In this document: positions 33,074 through 41,419 of the stretch, piece by piece
How the letters are laid out: each line of letters begins with the position of its first letter
Position numbering within the stretch: the stretch's first letter is position 1
NCBI GenBank assembly: GCA_023433405.1
Contig: JAEZCT010000067.1
Location: forward strand, 1-64,000
Reading direction: 5' to 3'
DNA from: Bacillota bacterium
GTDB taxonomy: Bacteria; Bacillota; Clostridia; Oscillospirales; Ruminococcaceae
Length of the DNA stretch: 64,000 nt
The notes under the pieces: generated by a model
Told to the model about the DNA's origin: nothing
What the model saw: only the letters and a program-made list of their open reading frames with translations
The model's database searches: none
Program-made: the position numbers and the translations under genes

Positions 33074-33361
33074 ATGATCGATATCTGTGTTTGTGTTGGA
33101 AGCTCCTGCCATATGCGCGGCTCTTATCAGGTGATAAAAACCTTTACCGAGCTTATTAAGGAGCACGGGCTCGACAACATGGTTACCCTTAAGGCATCCT
33201 TTTGCATGGGACGGTGCATGTCGGGTATTTCGGTTTCTGTGGGCGGCGAGCCGGTGGAAAACGTAGGCTATGTAAACGCCTTTGAGGTGTTTCACGCGCA
33301 AATTATGCCGACCATCGCCCGCCTGTGTGCGCAGCAGACGGCAGACGAGCAAAAGGAATAG
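33074..33361 (+). CDS. Thioredoxin-like [2Fe-2S] ferredoxin domain protein
   Basis: A 95-residue protein resembling the NuoE/HydC thioredoxin-like [2Fe-2S] domain. The four cluster cysteines are CVGSSC near the N-terminus and CMGRC near residues 44-48. Small proteins of this kind pass electrons to or from [FeFe]-hydrogenases and formate dehydrogenases. GAAAGG precedes the ATG. It is followed by the hydrogenase-like sensor and is the first gene of that operon. Confidence 0.85.
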   Translation: MIDICVCVGSSCHMRGSYQVIKTFTELIKEHGLDNMVTLKASFCMGRCMSGISVSVGGEPVENVGYVNAFEVFHAQIMPTIARLCAQQTADEQKE

Positions 33362-33462
33362 TGGCAAGTGTCCCGATGCTTGTTATACTACGCAAATTTT
33401 ATACGAATTGTTTTTGACAAAAACCCTATGGGCGCACGCGCCGGAAAGTGATGGTCCTGGCA

Positions 33463-35151
33463 ATGGGGAATATTGTAGAGCTTAATACCGCCAACTGCAA
33501 AAATTGCTACCGCTGCATCCGCGAATGCCCCATCAAGGCCATTCGCTTTCACAACGACCGTGCCTCCATTCTGGAGAGCGAATGTATAGAATGCGGCATC
33601 TGTGTGGAGGTGTGCCCCCAGACCACCCGTCGGGTGCGCAACGATACAGCGGCTGTGAAGCAGCTGCTTTTAGAGGAAAAGCCGGTATACCTTTCCCTTG
33701 CTCCCTCTTGGGTAGGCTGGTATGAAGGGGTTGCGTTCTCCCGCATTTCGGCGGCGCTCAAGCGCCTTGGCTTTGCGGGGGTGGAGGAGACTGCCATCGG
33801 AGCGGCGGAAAGCTCGCGGGAATACGCGCGGCTGATTGAAGAGGGGCAGATGGAGAACATTTTTGTCACCGCCTGTGCCTCTGCCGTGATGCTGGTGGAA
33901 CGGCATTACCCCGAGCTCATTGATATGCTGGCGCCCGTATCCTCCCCGATGATGGCTCATGCGCGTATGATGCGCGAAACCTATGGGGAAATACGCGTGG
34001 TGTTTGCGGGGCCCTGCATCTCCAAGATGAACGAAACCGGGGACGCGCTGGCGGGCGGGCTTGTAAACAACGCCATTACCTTCACGGCGCTGGATGAATG
34101 GCTGGCGGAGGAGGGCGTTGGGCTGTACGAGGAAGACGCGGCCGCCGCCGGGGTAGCCCGCCCCATCGCGCGCCTTTACCCTAAGCCCGGGGGTATTCTT
34201 GCCACCGTTCCGGTGCAAACCAAAGGGTATGCGCGTATTGCCGTGGATGGGCTTTACCGCTGTGTGGAGCTGCTTAATACCTTTCGCCAGGAACGGCCAA
34301 AGGGCTATTTTATCGAGATGAATATCTGCCCCGGGGGCTGTGTGGGCGGTCCGGTTTTTCGTTTGACGGGCAAGAACTCCCTTTTGACCCAGCGCCATGT
34401 AACGGCAGAGCGGATGCCGCAGGATGAGCGTCCCGCGCCCGACGCGGGGTTACAGCTGCCCCACCCCCGGGTGTTTGCAAACCGCGGATTAAAGCGAGAG
34501 GCTCCCTCCGAGCAGGATATTTTGCGCATACTGTCAAGGATTGGCAAGTATACGGCGGAGCAGGAGCTTAATTGCGGCGGCTGCGGGTATAAAACCTGCC
34601 GCGAAAAGGCGGCGGCTGTGTACTTCGGCAAGGCGGATATTAACATGTGCCTGCCTTTTTTTCGTGAGCGGGCGGAAAATATGTCAAACATTGTGCTCGA
34701 GCATTCCCCAAACGCCATCTTTGTGCTGGATAAAAGCCTGCTGGTGCAGGAATTAAACCCCCGCGCAGAGGCGATTTTACAGGAAAAGCGCGCGCAGGCC
34801 ATCGGTCTGCCTGTCTCACTGTTTTATGGCGATGGCGGCTTTGAGCGCGCGGTGAGCGACAAAACCGTAACCCAAAAGCTTAACGTACCCGAGTATAACC
34901 GCACCTATGAGCAGACCATCACCTACATCCCCGAGCATAAAAGCTTTATAGTACTGCTAAAGGATATTACCGAGGATGAGTCGCGGGAGCAGGCGCTGGA
35001 CGAAATGCGCAGCCACACCGTGGATATTGCGCAGAAGGTCATTGAAAAGCAGATGCGCGTGGCACAGGAGATCGCGAGCCTACTCGGCGAAACCACCGCC
35101 GAAACGAAGGTGGCGCTTACGAACCTGAAGAAATCGATGACGAACCTTTAG
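33463..35151 (+). CDS. Sensory-type [FeFe]-hydrogenase with PAS domain (HydS-like)
   Basis: 562 residues. Two [4Fe-4S] ferredoxin motifs (CKNCYRCIRECP, CIECGICVEVCP) lead into an H-cluster domain (about 75-350). L1 reads VTACASAV, with Ala where the catalytic proton-relay Cys normally is; L2 is GPCISKMNE; L3 is EMNICPGGCVGG. A further cluster domain, NCGGCGYKTC (about 370), and a PAS domain (about 435-520) with a helical tail follow. This order and the Ala match the putative H2/redox-sensing group C (HydS) rather than a bulk hydrogenase. No HydE/F/G maturases are in the window. An alternative start at 33451 is possible. The SpoIIE-type phosphatase downstream is its likely output. Confidence 0.87.
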   Translation: MGNIVELNTANCKNCYRCIRECPIKAIRFHNDRASILESECIECGICVEVCPQTTRRVRNDTAAVKQLLLEEKPVYLSLAPSWVGWYEGVAFSRISAALKRLGFAGVEETAIGAAESSREYARLIEEGQMENIFVTACASAVMLVERHYPELIDMLAPVSSPMMAHARMMRETYGEIRVVFAGPCISKMNETGDALAGGLVNNAITFTALDEWLAEEGVGLYEEDAAAAGVARPIARLYPKPGGILATVPVQTKGYARIAVDGLYRCVELLNTFRQERPKGYFIEMNICPGGCVGGPVFRLTGKNSLLTQRHVTAERMPQDERPAPDAGLQLPHPRVFANRGLKREAPSEQDILRILSRIGKYTAEQELNCGGCGYKTCREKAAAVYFGKADINMCLPFFRERAENMSNIVLEHSPNAIFVLDKSLLVQELNPRAEAILQEKRAQAIGLPVSLFYGDGGFERAVSDKTVTQKLNVPEYNRTYEQTITYIPEHKSFIVLLKDITEDESREQALDEMRSHTVDIAQKVIEKQMRVAQEIASLLGETTAETKVALTNLKKSMTNL

Positions 35152-35230
35152 CATTATACCTTTTTAGTTCGCGTCAAAACCCGTAAAATCGGAGTTTTTG
35201 TCCCTTTTAATCAATTATATAGTATAGGAT

Positions 35231-35578
35231 AATTGAGTATCCCCGTACCCCCAGCACCAAAGTAGCCTTGTGTGGCAGGTGTGGGAAAAAAGGAAAAACT
35301 AAAGACTAGGGCGAAAAGCAAGGGCAAAATACGCGAGGCACCAGGATTTTGCCGAAGGTGCTTCGTCTCACAAACCGTGCTTCGTTTGCCCTTGTTTTGA
35401 GCTGGGTGCAGGGTGTCCCTGCTTCGCTTTTACTAAATTGCTTACTTTTCTCGAACAAGAAAAGTAAGCCGCCTGTCGGCGCGGGTGCCGACGTTCCAAC
35501 AATTTTATGATGATTACCCAAAAGCCGACCAATTCACGAAGTTTATAAGGTCGGTTTTGAAAACTCCAATAAACCATA
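35231..35578 (-). repeat. Dispersed ~350-bp repeat, copy R3 (inverted)
   Basis: The reverse complement of R1/R2 without the nested hairpin insert: its GAAGCACCTTCGGCAAAATC is uninterrupted. It extends past the GTCGGC/GCCGAC hairpin into an arm, AAAGCCGACC…AAACCAT, shared with R4. It separates the hydrogenase sensor from the phosphatase gene. The bases before it (35152-35230) hold only decayed ATACTA-like sequence. Confidence 0.85.
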
Positions 35579-35711
35579 ATTAGAAAATGATTTATGACAG
35601 TAATTTTATCTTGAGTGTTTTTGGTTTTTAAATCCATGAAAAATGAGTGTATATAGCGTGAATCAATCGGCACAGGACGGATTATGGGGAAATGGAAGGG
35701 AGGAGGACGCA

Positions 35712-36896
35712 ATGCCCTACAGGCGGCAGCTGTTTATCGATGCTGCAAGCGACAGCCTAAACCACGCGGGTGAGGAATTGTGCGGCGACAAGGTGGAGTT
35801 CTTTCGCGGCGAGGACTTTTTTCTCGCGGTGCTGGCGGACGGACTGGGCAGCGGGGTGAAGGCGAACATCCTTGCAACCCTCACGAGCAAGATTATCGCC
35901 ACCATGCTCTCGCAGGGGGCGACCATCGGCGAGGCGGTAGAGACCATTGCCAGCACACTGCCGGTATGCAGCGAGCGCGGCATTGCCTATTCCACCTTTA
36001 CAATAGCCAACGTGCGCAGCGACGGCAGGGTATATCTTGCGGAGTTTGATAACCCCTCTCTCGTTCGCTACCACAAAGGCAAGCTGTGTTACATCGAGCG
36101 CGCGGAGCGGGAGATTGGCGGCAAGCATGTATTTGTAAGCGAGTTTTGCGCGGAGCCGGAGGATATGCTCATCATGTTCTCGGATGGTGTGGTACACGCC
36201 GGGGTTGGCAGGCTTTTGGATCTTGGCTGGCAGTACGAAAACATTGTCACCTATATCAGTGAAAACATTAAGCCGGATATGTCCCCCCGCGAGCTGGTTC
36301 GCCGGCTGCTGTCGGCGGTAAATACCCTGTATATGGAGCGCCCGGGGGACGACTCTACCGTGTGCGCGCTGCTGTTAAAGCCCAAGCGTGTGGCGACGGT
36401 GATGGTCGGCCCACCCATTAACCGGGAGATGGACGAGACGATGGTCAAGCGCCTGATGTACTCGGATGGCCTTCGCGTGGTGTGCGGCGGCACCACCTCT
36501 CAGATACTAAGCCGTGTTACCGGCAAGGAGCTGCAGGTGAGCGTCGATTATGAGAATCCCGCCGTCCCTCCGACCGCGCGCATCTCGGGCGTGGATTTGG
36601 TTACCGAAGGGGTTTTAACCATCGGGCGGTGCATCGATATCATCCGCGGCATCAACACGGCGGGTCCGGATGGCTGGGATCGGGTCTCCATGTATAAAAA
36701 GGACGGCGCGGCACAGCTCTCCCGTCTGTTGCTCGAGGACTGTACCGAGATATGCTTTTTGGTAGGCCGCGCCATCAATCCCGCGCACCAGAACCCGGGT
36801 ATGCCGGTTTCGCTGGGGCTTAAGCTTAACCTTATCAAGGAGCTTGCGCAGGAGCTGAAAAAAACGGGCAAGGCTGTTAGTGTTGAGTATTTCTAG
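35712..36896 (+). CDS. SpoIIE-type PP2C serine/threonine phosphatase
   Basis: Residues 1-225 of 394 form a PP2C/SpoIIE phosphatase domain. Metal-binding Asp are in LAVLADGLGSG and MLIMFSDGVVHAG, and the C-terminal GDDSTVCALLL motif is present. Residues ~226-394 are an extra domain (VMVGPPINREMDETMVKRL…LVGRAINPAHQNPG) seen with this phosphatase type in clostridial hydrogenase clusters. Soluble, no membrane helices. GGGAGGAGGACGCA precedes the ATG. Its position after the HydS-like gene suggests that hydrogen or redox state is converted into protein dephosphorylation. A fragment of its C-terminal coding sequence is duplicated at 37645-37725. Confidence 0.87.
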   Translation: MPYRRQLFIDAASDSLNHAGEELCGDKVEFFRGEDFFLAVLADGLGSGVKANILATLTSKIIATMLSQGATIGEAVETIASTLPVCSERGIAYSTFTIANVRSDGRVYLAEFDNPSLVRYHKGKLCYIERAEREIGGKHVFVSEFCAEPEDMLIMFSDGVVHAGVGRLLDLGWQYENIVTYISENIKPDMSPRELVRRLLSAVNTLYMERPGDDSTVCALLLKPKRVATVMVGPPINREMDETMVKRLMYSDGLRVVCGGTTSQILSRVTGKELQVSVDYENPAVPPTARISGVDLVTEGVLTIGRCIDIIRGINTAGPDGWDRVSMYKKDGAAQLSRLLLEDCTEICFLVGRAINPAHQNPGMPVSLGLKLNLIKELAQELKKTGKAVSVEYF

Positions 36897-36940
36897 GCAA
36901 TGCTTGCATTGCTGTAATGCTTGCATTGCTCTATTATAAT
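36897..36940 (+). promoter_or_regulatory. Tandem palindromes and -10 box upstream of the methyltransferase
   Basis: AATGCTTGCATT occurs at 36899-36910 and again at 36916-36927, 17 bp apart; the first is the core of a perfect 16-bp palindrome, GCAATGCTTGCATTGC. TATAAT (36935-36940) follows immediately. This looks like a doubled operator over a promoter; no regulator is recognised nearby. Confidence 0.55.
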
Positions 36941-36989
36941 GGACGGATAAAATGTCAACAATCGGAGAGAGCTATAAAGGGGTTAGTCT

Positions 36990-37592
36990 ATGAATAAATA
37001 TGAGAAACGTTCTATTGAAGCTTACAATAAGAAAGCAAAAAATTATGAAGATACCTTTGATGGAAAATTTACCTCGAAATTTAAAACCATGCTCATTGAA
37101 ACCGCGAAAATAAATACTGGAGATAATATTATAGATATTGCGTGCGGGAATGGAAGACTCCTCAATATGTTTAAAAGTAGATATGAAATCAAAGGTTTCG
37201 GAACAGATATCTCCAATGAAATGGTAAACCAAGCAAAACTGATGAACCCCTCAATGAATTTTTCAGTTGCAAGCTGTGAGGAGATACCTTTTCCAGACAA
37301 TTCGTTCGATATAATTACAGTTTGCGCGGCTTACCACCATTTTCCGGATGTCGCTAAATTCGCAAGAGAGGCTTGCCGTGTGTTGAAGCAGGGTGGAACC
37401 ATTTATATTGCCGAGGTATATTGTCACCCGGTTATACGAATTTTTTGCAATCCATTCCTCCCTTTGTTAAAGGAGGGTGACGTGAAGTTTTACTCGCCCT
37501 ATGAAATTATAAATACATTAAGCAGCGCCGGGTTTATATCCCAGACTCACATAAAAAGAAATCATATTCAAATCGTAAGTGCCTGTAAGTAA
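36990..37592 (+). CDS. Class I SAM-dependent methyltransferase (AT-rich, probably acquired)
   Basis: A UbiE/COQ5-like methyltransferase of 200 residues with motif I IIDIACGNGRLLNMF, GFGTDISNEM, IPFPDNSFDIITVCAAYHHFPD and LKQGGTIYIAEVY. The substrate is unknown. Base composition and codon choice (ATA, AGA, TTA, AAT) are clearly more AT-rich than in neighbouring genes, which suggests recent transfer. It is bracketed by the phosphatase gene and a duplicated piece of that gene's 3' end, consistent with insertion by duplication. A weak GGAGAG site lies about 18 bases upstream of the ATG, with AAAGGGG nearer. Confidence 0.88.
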   Translation: MNKYEKRSIEAYNKKAKNYEDTFDGKFTSKFKTMLIETAKINTGDNIIDIACGNGRLLNMFKSRYEIKGFGTDISNEMVNQAKLMNPSMNFSVASCEEIPFPDNSFDIITVCAAYHHFPDVAKFAREACRVLKQGGTIYIAEVYCHPVIRIFCNPFLPLLKEGDVKFYSPYEIINTLSSAGFISQTHIKRNHIQIVSACK

Positions 37593-37598
37593 CCTAAG

Positions 37599-37793
37599 AT
37601 GATAGTTTCGTGTATGTTTATAAAAGTACCCAGAGAAAAACCAAGTCTGATGCTCAAGGACTGCAACGGGAGATGCGTTTTGGTAGGCCGCGCCATCAAC
37701 CCCGCGCCAAAATCCGGGTTATCCATTTATGAAGCATACCAATATTTCATCGCAACGGGTTGCACACGGCATGAAATTAGCAATGCAGTATGA
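37599..37793 (+). pseudogene. Duplicated 3' fragment of the SpoIIE-type phosphatase gene
   Basis: About 80 bases near 37645-37725 resemble the phosphatase gene at 36729-36810; both encode LVGRAINPA preceded by a Leu-x-Asp-Cys segment. The open frame keeps no phosphatase domain, so this is a remnant. Confidence 0.7.
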
Positions 37794-37866
37794 GGATGAA
37801 AAAAGCCAACTAACGACTGTATACGCGATTACCAAAGAGGAATACAACAGCATACCCAAGCACTGA
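37729..37866 (+). CDS. Small hypothetical ORF
   Basis: A 45-codon frame starting MKHTNISSQRVAHGMKLAMQ and ending EEYNSIPKH. It overlaps the phosphatase fragment in another frame, has no ribosome site, and may itself be the tail of a lost gene. Confidence 0.25.
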   Translation: MKHTNISSQRVAHGMKLAMQYEDEKSQLTTVYAITKEEYNSIPKH

Positions 37867-37906
37867 GCAAATTTTGCGTTCCATTTATGATAGGAGGATT
37901 ACCGTT

Positions 37907-38329
37907 ATGGATGAGCTGAAAATCAAAATGAGTGCTTTTACGCTGGACTGCATCGACCACCATGAGCTGGCGAAGTTCTATGCAAAGCTGCTTAACTGGG
38001 AGGTGCCGTTCTATGACGAAGACTATGCGGTCGTATGTGCTCCGGGGGCAAGCCAGGCAGCGTATCCCGGGATAACGCTCCAGCGAAACCCCGGGTATCA
38101 GCCTCCTGTGTGGCCGGAGGAGCCTCGCGCGCAGCAGCAAATGGCGCATCTCGACTTGGCGGTGAATGATTTGGGAAAAGCGGTTGAATACGCAATCCTT
38201 TGCGGGGCGCGAGTTTCAGATAAGCAATTTTCTGATAGCTGGACAGTGATGCTTGACCCCGCCGGGCACCCTTTTTGCTTATGTCTGCTGCAGCATGTGT
38301 TTGATAGCCCCGATTTTGCGCTGCGATAG
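37907..38329 (+). CDS. VOC-superfamily (glyoxalase-like) protein
   Basis: A 140-residue vicinal-oxygen-chelate protein. The pattern is typical: FTLDCIDHHELAKFYAKLLNWEV at the start and HLDLAVNDLGKAVEYAILCGARVSD…WTVMLDPAGHPFCLC at the end, which resembles the glyoxalase-like group of small Firmicute proteins. Metal ligands (His in the HLD segment) are partly recognisable. The substrate is unknown; antibiotic-binding or lyase roles occur in this fold. TAGGAGG lies nine bases before the ATG. Confidence 0.82.
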   Translation: MDELKIKMSAFTLDCIDHHELAKFYAKLLNWEVPFYDEDYAVVCAPGASQAAYPGITLQRNPGYQPPVWPEEPRAQQQMAHLDLAVNDLGKAVEYAILCGARVSDKQFSDSWTVMLDPAGHPFCLCLLQHVFDSPDFALR

Positions 38330-38378
38330 ATTTTCGTTTATATTAATAACCGATTTATTTAGGCGGCTTTTAGTTAAT

Positions 38379-38757
38379 CATCATCAAATTGATGGAACGT
38401 CGGCTCCCGCGCCGACAGGCGGCTTACTTTTCTTGTTCGAGAAAAGTAAGCAATTTAGAAAAAGCGAAGCAGGGACACCCTGCACCCAGCTCAAAGCAAG
38501 GGCAAACGGAGCATAGCTTGTGAGACGAAGCACCTACGGCGCAAGCGCGTAAAGCTAAGTGGAGTAGCTGCGTTACGCGCTTGCGAAAATGATAAAGAAT
38601 TTTTCCGAAAATTATTTATCATTTTTACCCTTCGGCAAAATCCTGATGCCCCCCGTATTTTGCCCTTGCTTTTCGCCCTGGTCTTTAGTTTTTCCTTTTT
38701 TCCCACACCTGCCACACAAGGCTACTTTGGTGCTGGGGTACGGGAGATATCCGATTA
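38379..38757 (+). repeat. Dispersed ~350-bp repeat, copy R2 (with nested hairpin insert)
   Basis: Same orientation and structure as R1, including the nested double hairpin. Its second hairpin differs from that of R1 on both arms in a way that keeps the pairing (AATGATAA/TTATCATT here, AACAATAA/TTATTGTT in R1). It also has a 5-base AATTT-type addition near 38452 that R1 lacks. Confidence 0.85.
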
Positions 38758-38804
38758 ATATGGCAAGTTAATTGCTTAATAATAATTGCCGATTTAAAAG
38801 TGTA

Positions 38805-38914
38805 ATACTAATCTCCTCAAAAAGAGTCGATAAAAACCCGCGCGAAAAGCTTTGGTTAATGGCTTTTCACGCGGGTTTTATTTTAACTGCTATACTTTGT
38901 GAGGGAGTTAGTAT
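38805..38914. repeat. ATACTA palindromic element M3
   Basis: A 110-bp element with both ends of the CTCCTCAAAAAGAGT type: ATACTAATCTCCTCAAAAAG on the left and ATACTAACTCCCTCACAAAG, inverted, on the right. The centre (ACCCGCGCGAAAAGC…GCTTTTCACGCGGGT) is itself a near-perfect hairpin. It lies just 3' of the substrate-binding protein gene and may end its transcript. Confidence 0.8.
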
Positions 38915-38941
38915 TATACGACAGTGCCATTGAACCGACCG

Positions 38942-39976
38942 TTACCCGGCCCCAGAAGAGGCATCGGTCGGCGACTGCCCCGTTACCGGCTGGGAGGAGG
39001 GCTCCTGCTCAAGAGTAATCCCCGGGTAAAGCTCCTGTGAGATGCGCTCCAGCTCTTCCGCTACGCGAAGACTTTGCCGCTCGAAAACAATGTTGTTTAC
39101 GGTGTAAAGACGGTCGTTTTTCACCGCCGAAAGCCCGCCCAGGGTCTTGCTCTTTTTCAGTGCCTCCAAATCCACATCGCTGCCTAAGAGCAGAACATAT
39201 GGCTTTGCCTCGGCAGTTTTTTCGGCGGGAAACTGCCAGTTTACGCCCCCCGAGGCGACGTTATCAAGACCAAGAACCGCCAAAAGCTTCCCCGGGTAGG
39301 TATCGGGCGTAGCGGCAATAGAGACAGTGTCAATCAGGTACGCGGCCGTATGGGCTTGGGCGTCCTCCTTGGTGGCGACGTAGGCCTCTATGGATTTTGT
39401 CAGGCGGTCAAGACGGGCGATAAACCTTGCTTTGTATTGCTCACCAAGCTCCACCCCCGCTTCCGCCCCCTCCATCAGCCTGCAAATCTTTGCGTACAGC
39501 TCGCCGGTAGAGGCGACGTCATACGCGCGCGCAATGGTCACGATGGCGGCGCCCGTCTGCTGCAGCTTAATCATCGCCTCGTTGGTGGGGGGCGCCTGCA
39601 TTACAATTAAATCCGGCGCAAGCTCGGCAATCTTTTTGGTATCCAGCATCATAGGGGTTCCCACCGTGGGCAGGGAGTTCACCGATTCTGGGGTGTCGCA
39701 GTAATCGGTGCGCCCCACCAGTCGGCTCTCAAAACCCAGCTCGCAGAATATTTCGGTCAGCGAGGGCGAAAGTGAAACCACGCGCTGGGGCTTTGCCTCT
39801 ATATACACATTATCAAAATCCAGCGGATAGTTGATATCCACCGGCTCACTGGACTGTACGGAGGACGGTTGGGAGCTTGCCGCGCCGGGACCTAGCACCG
39901 AGCAGCCCGCAAGCGCCGTCATACACAGCACAAGTATGGCAGCCGCGCCTTTTCTTATCACATGCTTTTTTTTCAT
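38942..39976 (-). CDS. ABC transporter substrate-binding lipoprotein (FecB/BtuF-like)
   Basis: A 344-residue lipoprotein. The signal peptide ends in lipobox LAGC (residues ~22-25), followed by a Ser/Gln-rich linker. The mature part has the two-lobe helical-backbone fold of iron-siderophore and cobalamin binding proteins: RVVSLSPSLTEIFCELGFESRLVGRTDYCDTPESVNSLPTVG pattern, then IAELAPDLIVMQ. In the cell it would sit on the outer face of the membrane. No cognate FecCD-type permease or ATPase is in the window; the ABC genes that follow are of another type. The ligand is unresolved. Confidence 0.87.
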   Translation of the reverse strand: MKKKHVIRKGAAAILVLCMTALAGCSVLGPGAASSQPSSVQSSEPVDINYPLDFDNVYIEAKPQRVVSLSPSLTEIFCELGFESRLVGRTDYCDTPESVNSLPTVGTPMMLDTKKIAELAPDLIVMQAPPTNEAMIKLQQTGAAIVTIARAYDVASTGELYAKICRLMEGAEAGVELGEQYKARFIARLDRLTKSIEAYVATKEDAQAHTAAYLIDTVSIAATPDTYPGKLLAVLGLDNVASGGVNWQFPAEKTAEAKPYVLLLGSDVDLEALKKSKTLGGLSAVKNDRLYTVNNIVFERQSLRVAEELERISQELYPGITLEQEPSSQPVTGQSPTDASSGAG

Positions 39977-40093
39977 TTTCGTACCGGTTCCTTTCCGGCG
40001 CGCGGTTAGGGCGCGCGGTAATGCCAACTTCTATTGTACCGCCTGCGGCGAAGCGTTGTCAAACGGCAGAAGATATTCCCAACATATCGTCGG

Positions 40094-41419
40094 TTACCGC
40101 GCCTTTACGCCTTTTGCCTTCGGGCTCCTTTTCAGCTTTGAGGTGAACAGCTTGTCGGAGGAGAATACCCGAACCGCCAAGAACATGGAGATTACAAGGC
40201 AAAGGAGCTGATATCCCACGCCGAAGGCCACCAGCGCGTAGTTTTTAAAGACGATAGCCGAGGTGGCAATAAAGGTGTGGGTAAAGGGGATAATGTACAG
40301 CGCAGCCCGCAGCACTATGGGCAGCGAGGGGATATCGGTAAACATCGAGATCAGGTAAGGCGCAAGCACACAGAACATGATGGGGGTAACGGCGGTCTGC
40401 ACCTCTTTGATATCCTGTGCCATAGCTCCCAGCATGGTGGAGATGGAAAGGGCTATGAGGATAGTAATAAACAGCTCAAGCCCTACGATTAAAAACTGTA
40501 AGGGGGAAAGGGACAGCCCCAGTGAGGATAATGCAGAGGCGATTCCGCCGGTTGAGAGCTGCTCGGCCTCCGGCGCGCCCGTGCTCATGCTGCCTATCCC
40601 GCCCATCATGCCCCCCATATAGCTTGAGAAGCCGAACAGGAACACCAGCGACATAATCAGCGAACCGATACCCGCTGCGGTCATCTTGGCAAACAGCACC
40701 GACAGGCGCGAAACGGGGGTGGAAAGCAGGGTTTCCAAGGTTTTATCGCCCTTTTCGTTCGCGATGGCGGTGGCGGTCATCTGCGACGCCATCATGACAA
40801 TCATAAAGATAATAATGGGAACAAAGATGGTTTGCGACATGGCAATGGATTGAACGGCCGAGGAGTTGACCTGTGCGTTTTTATCGTTTACATGGGTGTA
40901 TTCGTACAGAGTCACGGGCTTTTCCAATAATGCGGTATCGGTAATGCCGCTTTTGGCAAACAGGTCGGCCTTCACCAGCTCGCCGATTTCGTCTGCGGCA
41001 TTCTGCACCTGCGAGGAGGTCATAACCGCCAGGACGGAAAAGGATTTGAGGCGCGAGTGGAGGGATAATACCGGCGCTTTGCCGTCTGCCAGGCTTTGGG
41101 CAAACCCTTCTTCAATAACCAGCACCGTGTCGCTGCCTGCCGCCTCGGCCGCGGTAAACGCGCTGTCTCCCGCGTTGGCTATAAGATTGAGTTCATACCC
41201 GCTTTCGGTAAGCCGGTCGAGCATGTTGCTTGAAGCATCGGTCCGGTCAAGGTCGCATATGGTTACCTGACGCTGTTTTTCCGCCGCAGACTGGGTTGCG
41301 TCACCAATAAACTGCCCGAGCGTGGAGAAAATGACAACCATAATTACCATAGGCAGCAGGTTTTGCAGGGTGAGCATGTCGCGAAGCTCTTTCCTCAGCA
41401 GAATTCCAAAATGGTTCAT
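40094..41419 (-). CDS. ABC-2 type exporter permease (NatB-like)
   Basis: A 441-residue membrane protein with an N-terminal helix (LLPMVIMVVIFSTLGQFIG), a large extracytoplasmic domain, and about five or six helices in the second half, ending in a Lys/Arg-rich tail. The ATANEKGDKTLETLLSTPVSRLSVLFAK segment is the NatB/ABC-2 signature next to the first helix of the core. Its start overlaps the stop of the ATPase gene in ATGA, so the two are translationally coupled. Family members export Na+, peptides or drugs; the substrate is not evident. Confidence 0.9.
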   Translation of the reverse strand: MNHFGILLRKELRDMLTLQNLLPMVIMVVIFSTLGQFIGDATQSAAEKQRQVTICDLDRTDASSNMLDRLTESGYELNLIANAGDSAFTAAEAAGSDTVLVIEEGFAQSLADGKAPVLSLHSRLKSFSVLAVMTSSQVQNAADEIGELVKADLFAKSGITDTALLEKPVTLYEYTHVNDKNAQVNSSAVQSIAMSQTIFVPIIIFMIVMMASQMTATAIANEKGDKTLETLLSTPVSRLSVLFAKMTAAGIGSLIMSLVFLFGFSSYMGGMMGGIGSMSTGAPEAEQLSTGGIASALSSLGLSLSPLQFLIVGLELFITILIALSISTMLGAMAQDIKEVQTAVTPIMFCVLAPYLISMFTDIPSLPIVLRAALYIIPFTHTFIATSAIVFKNYALVAFGVGYQLLCLVISMFLAVRVFSSDKLFTSKLKRSPKAKGVKAR

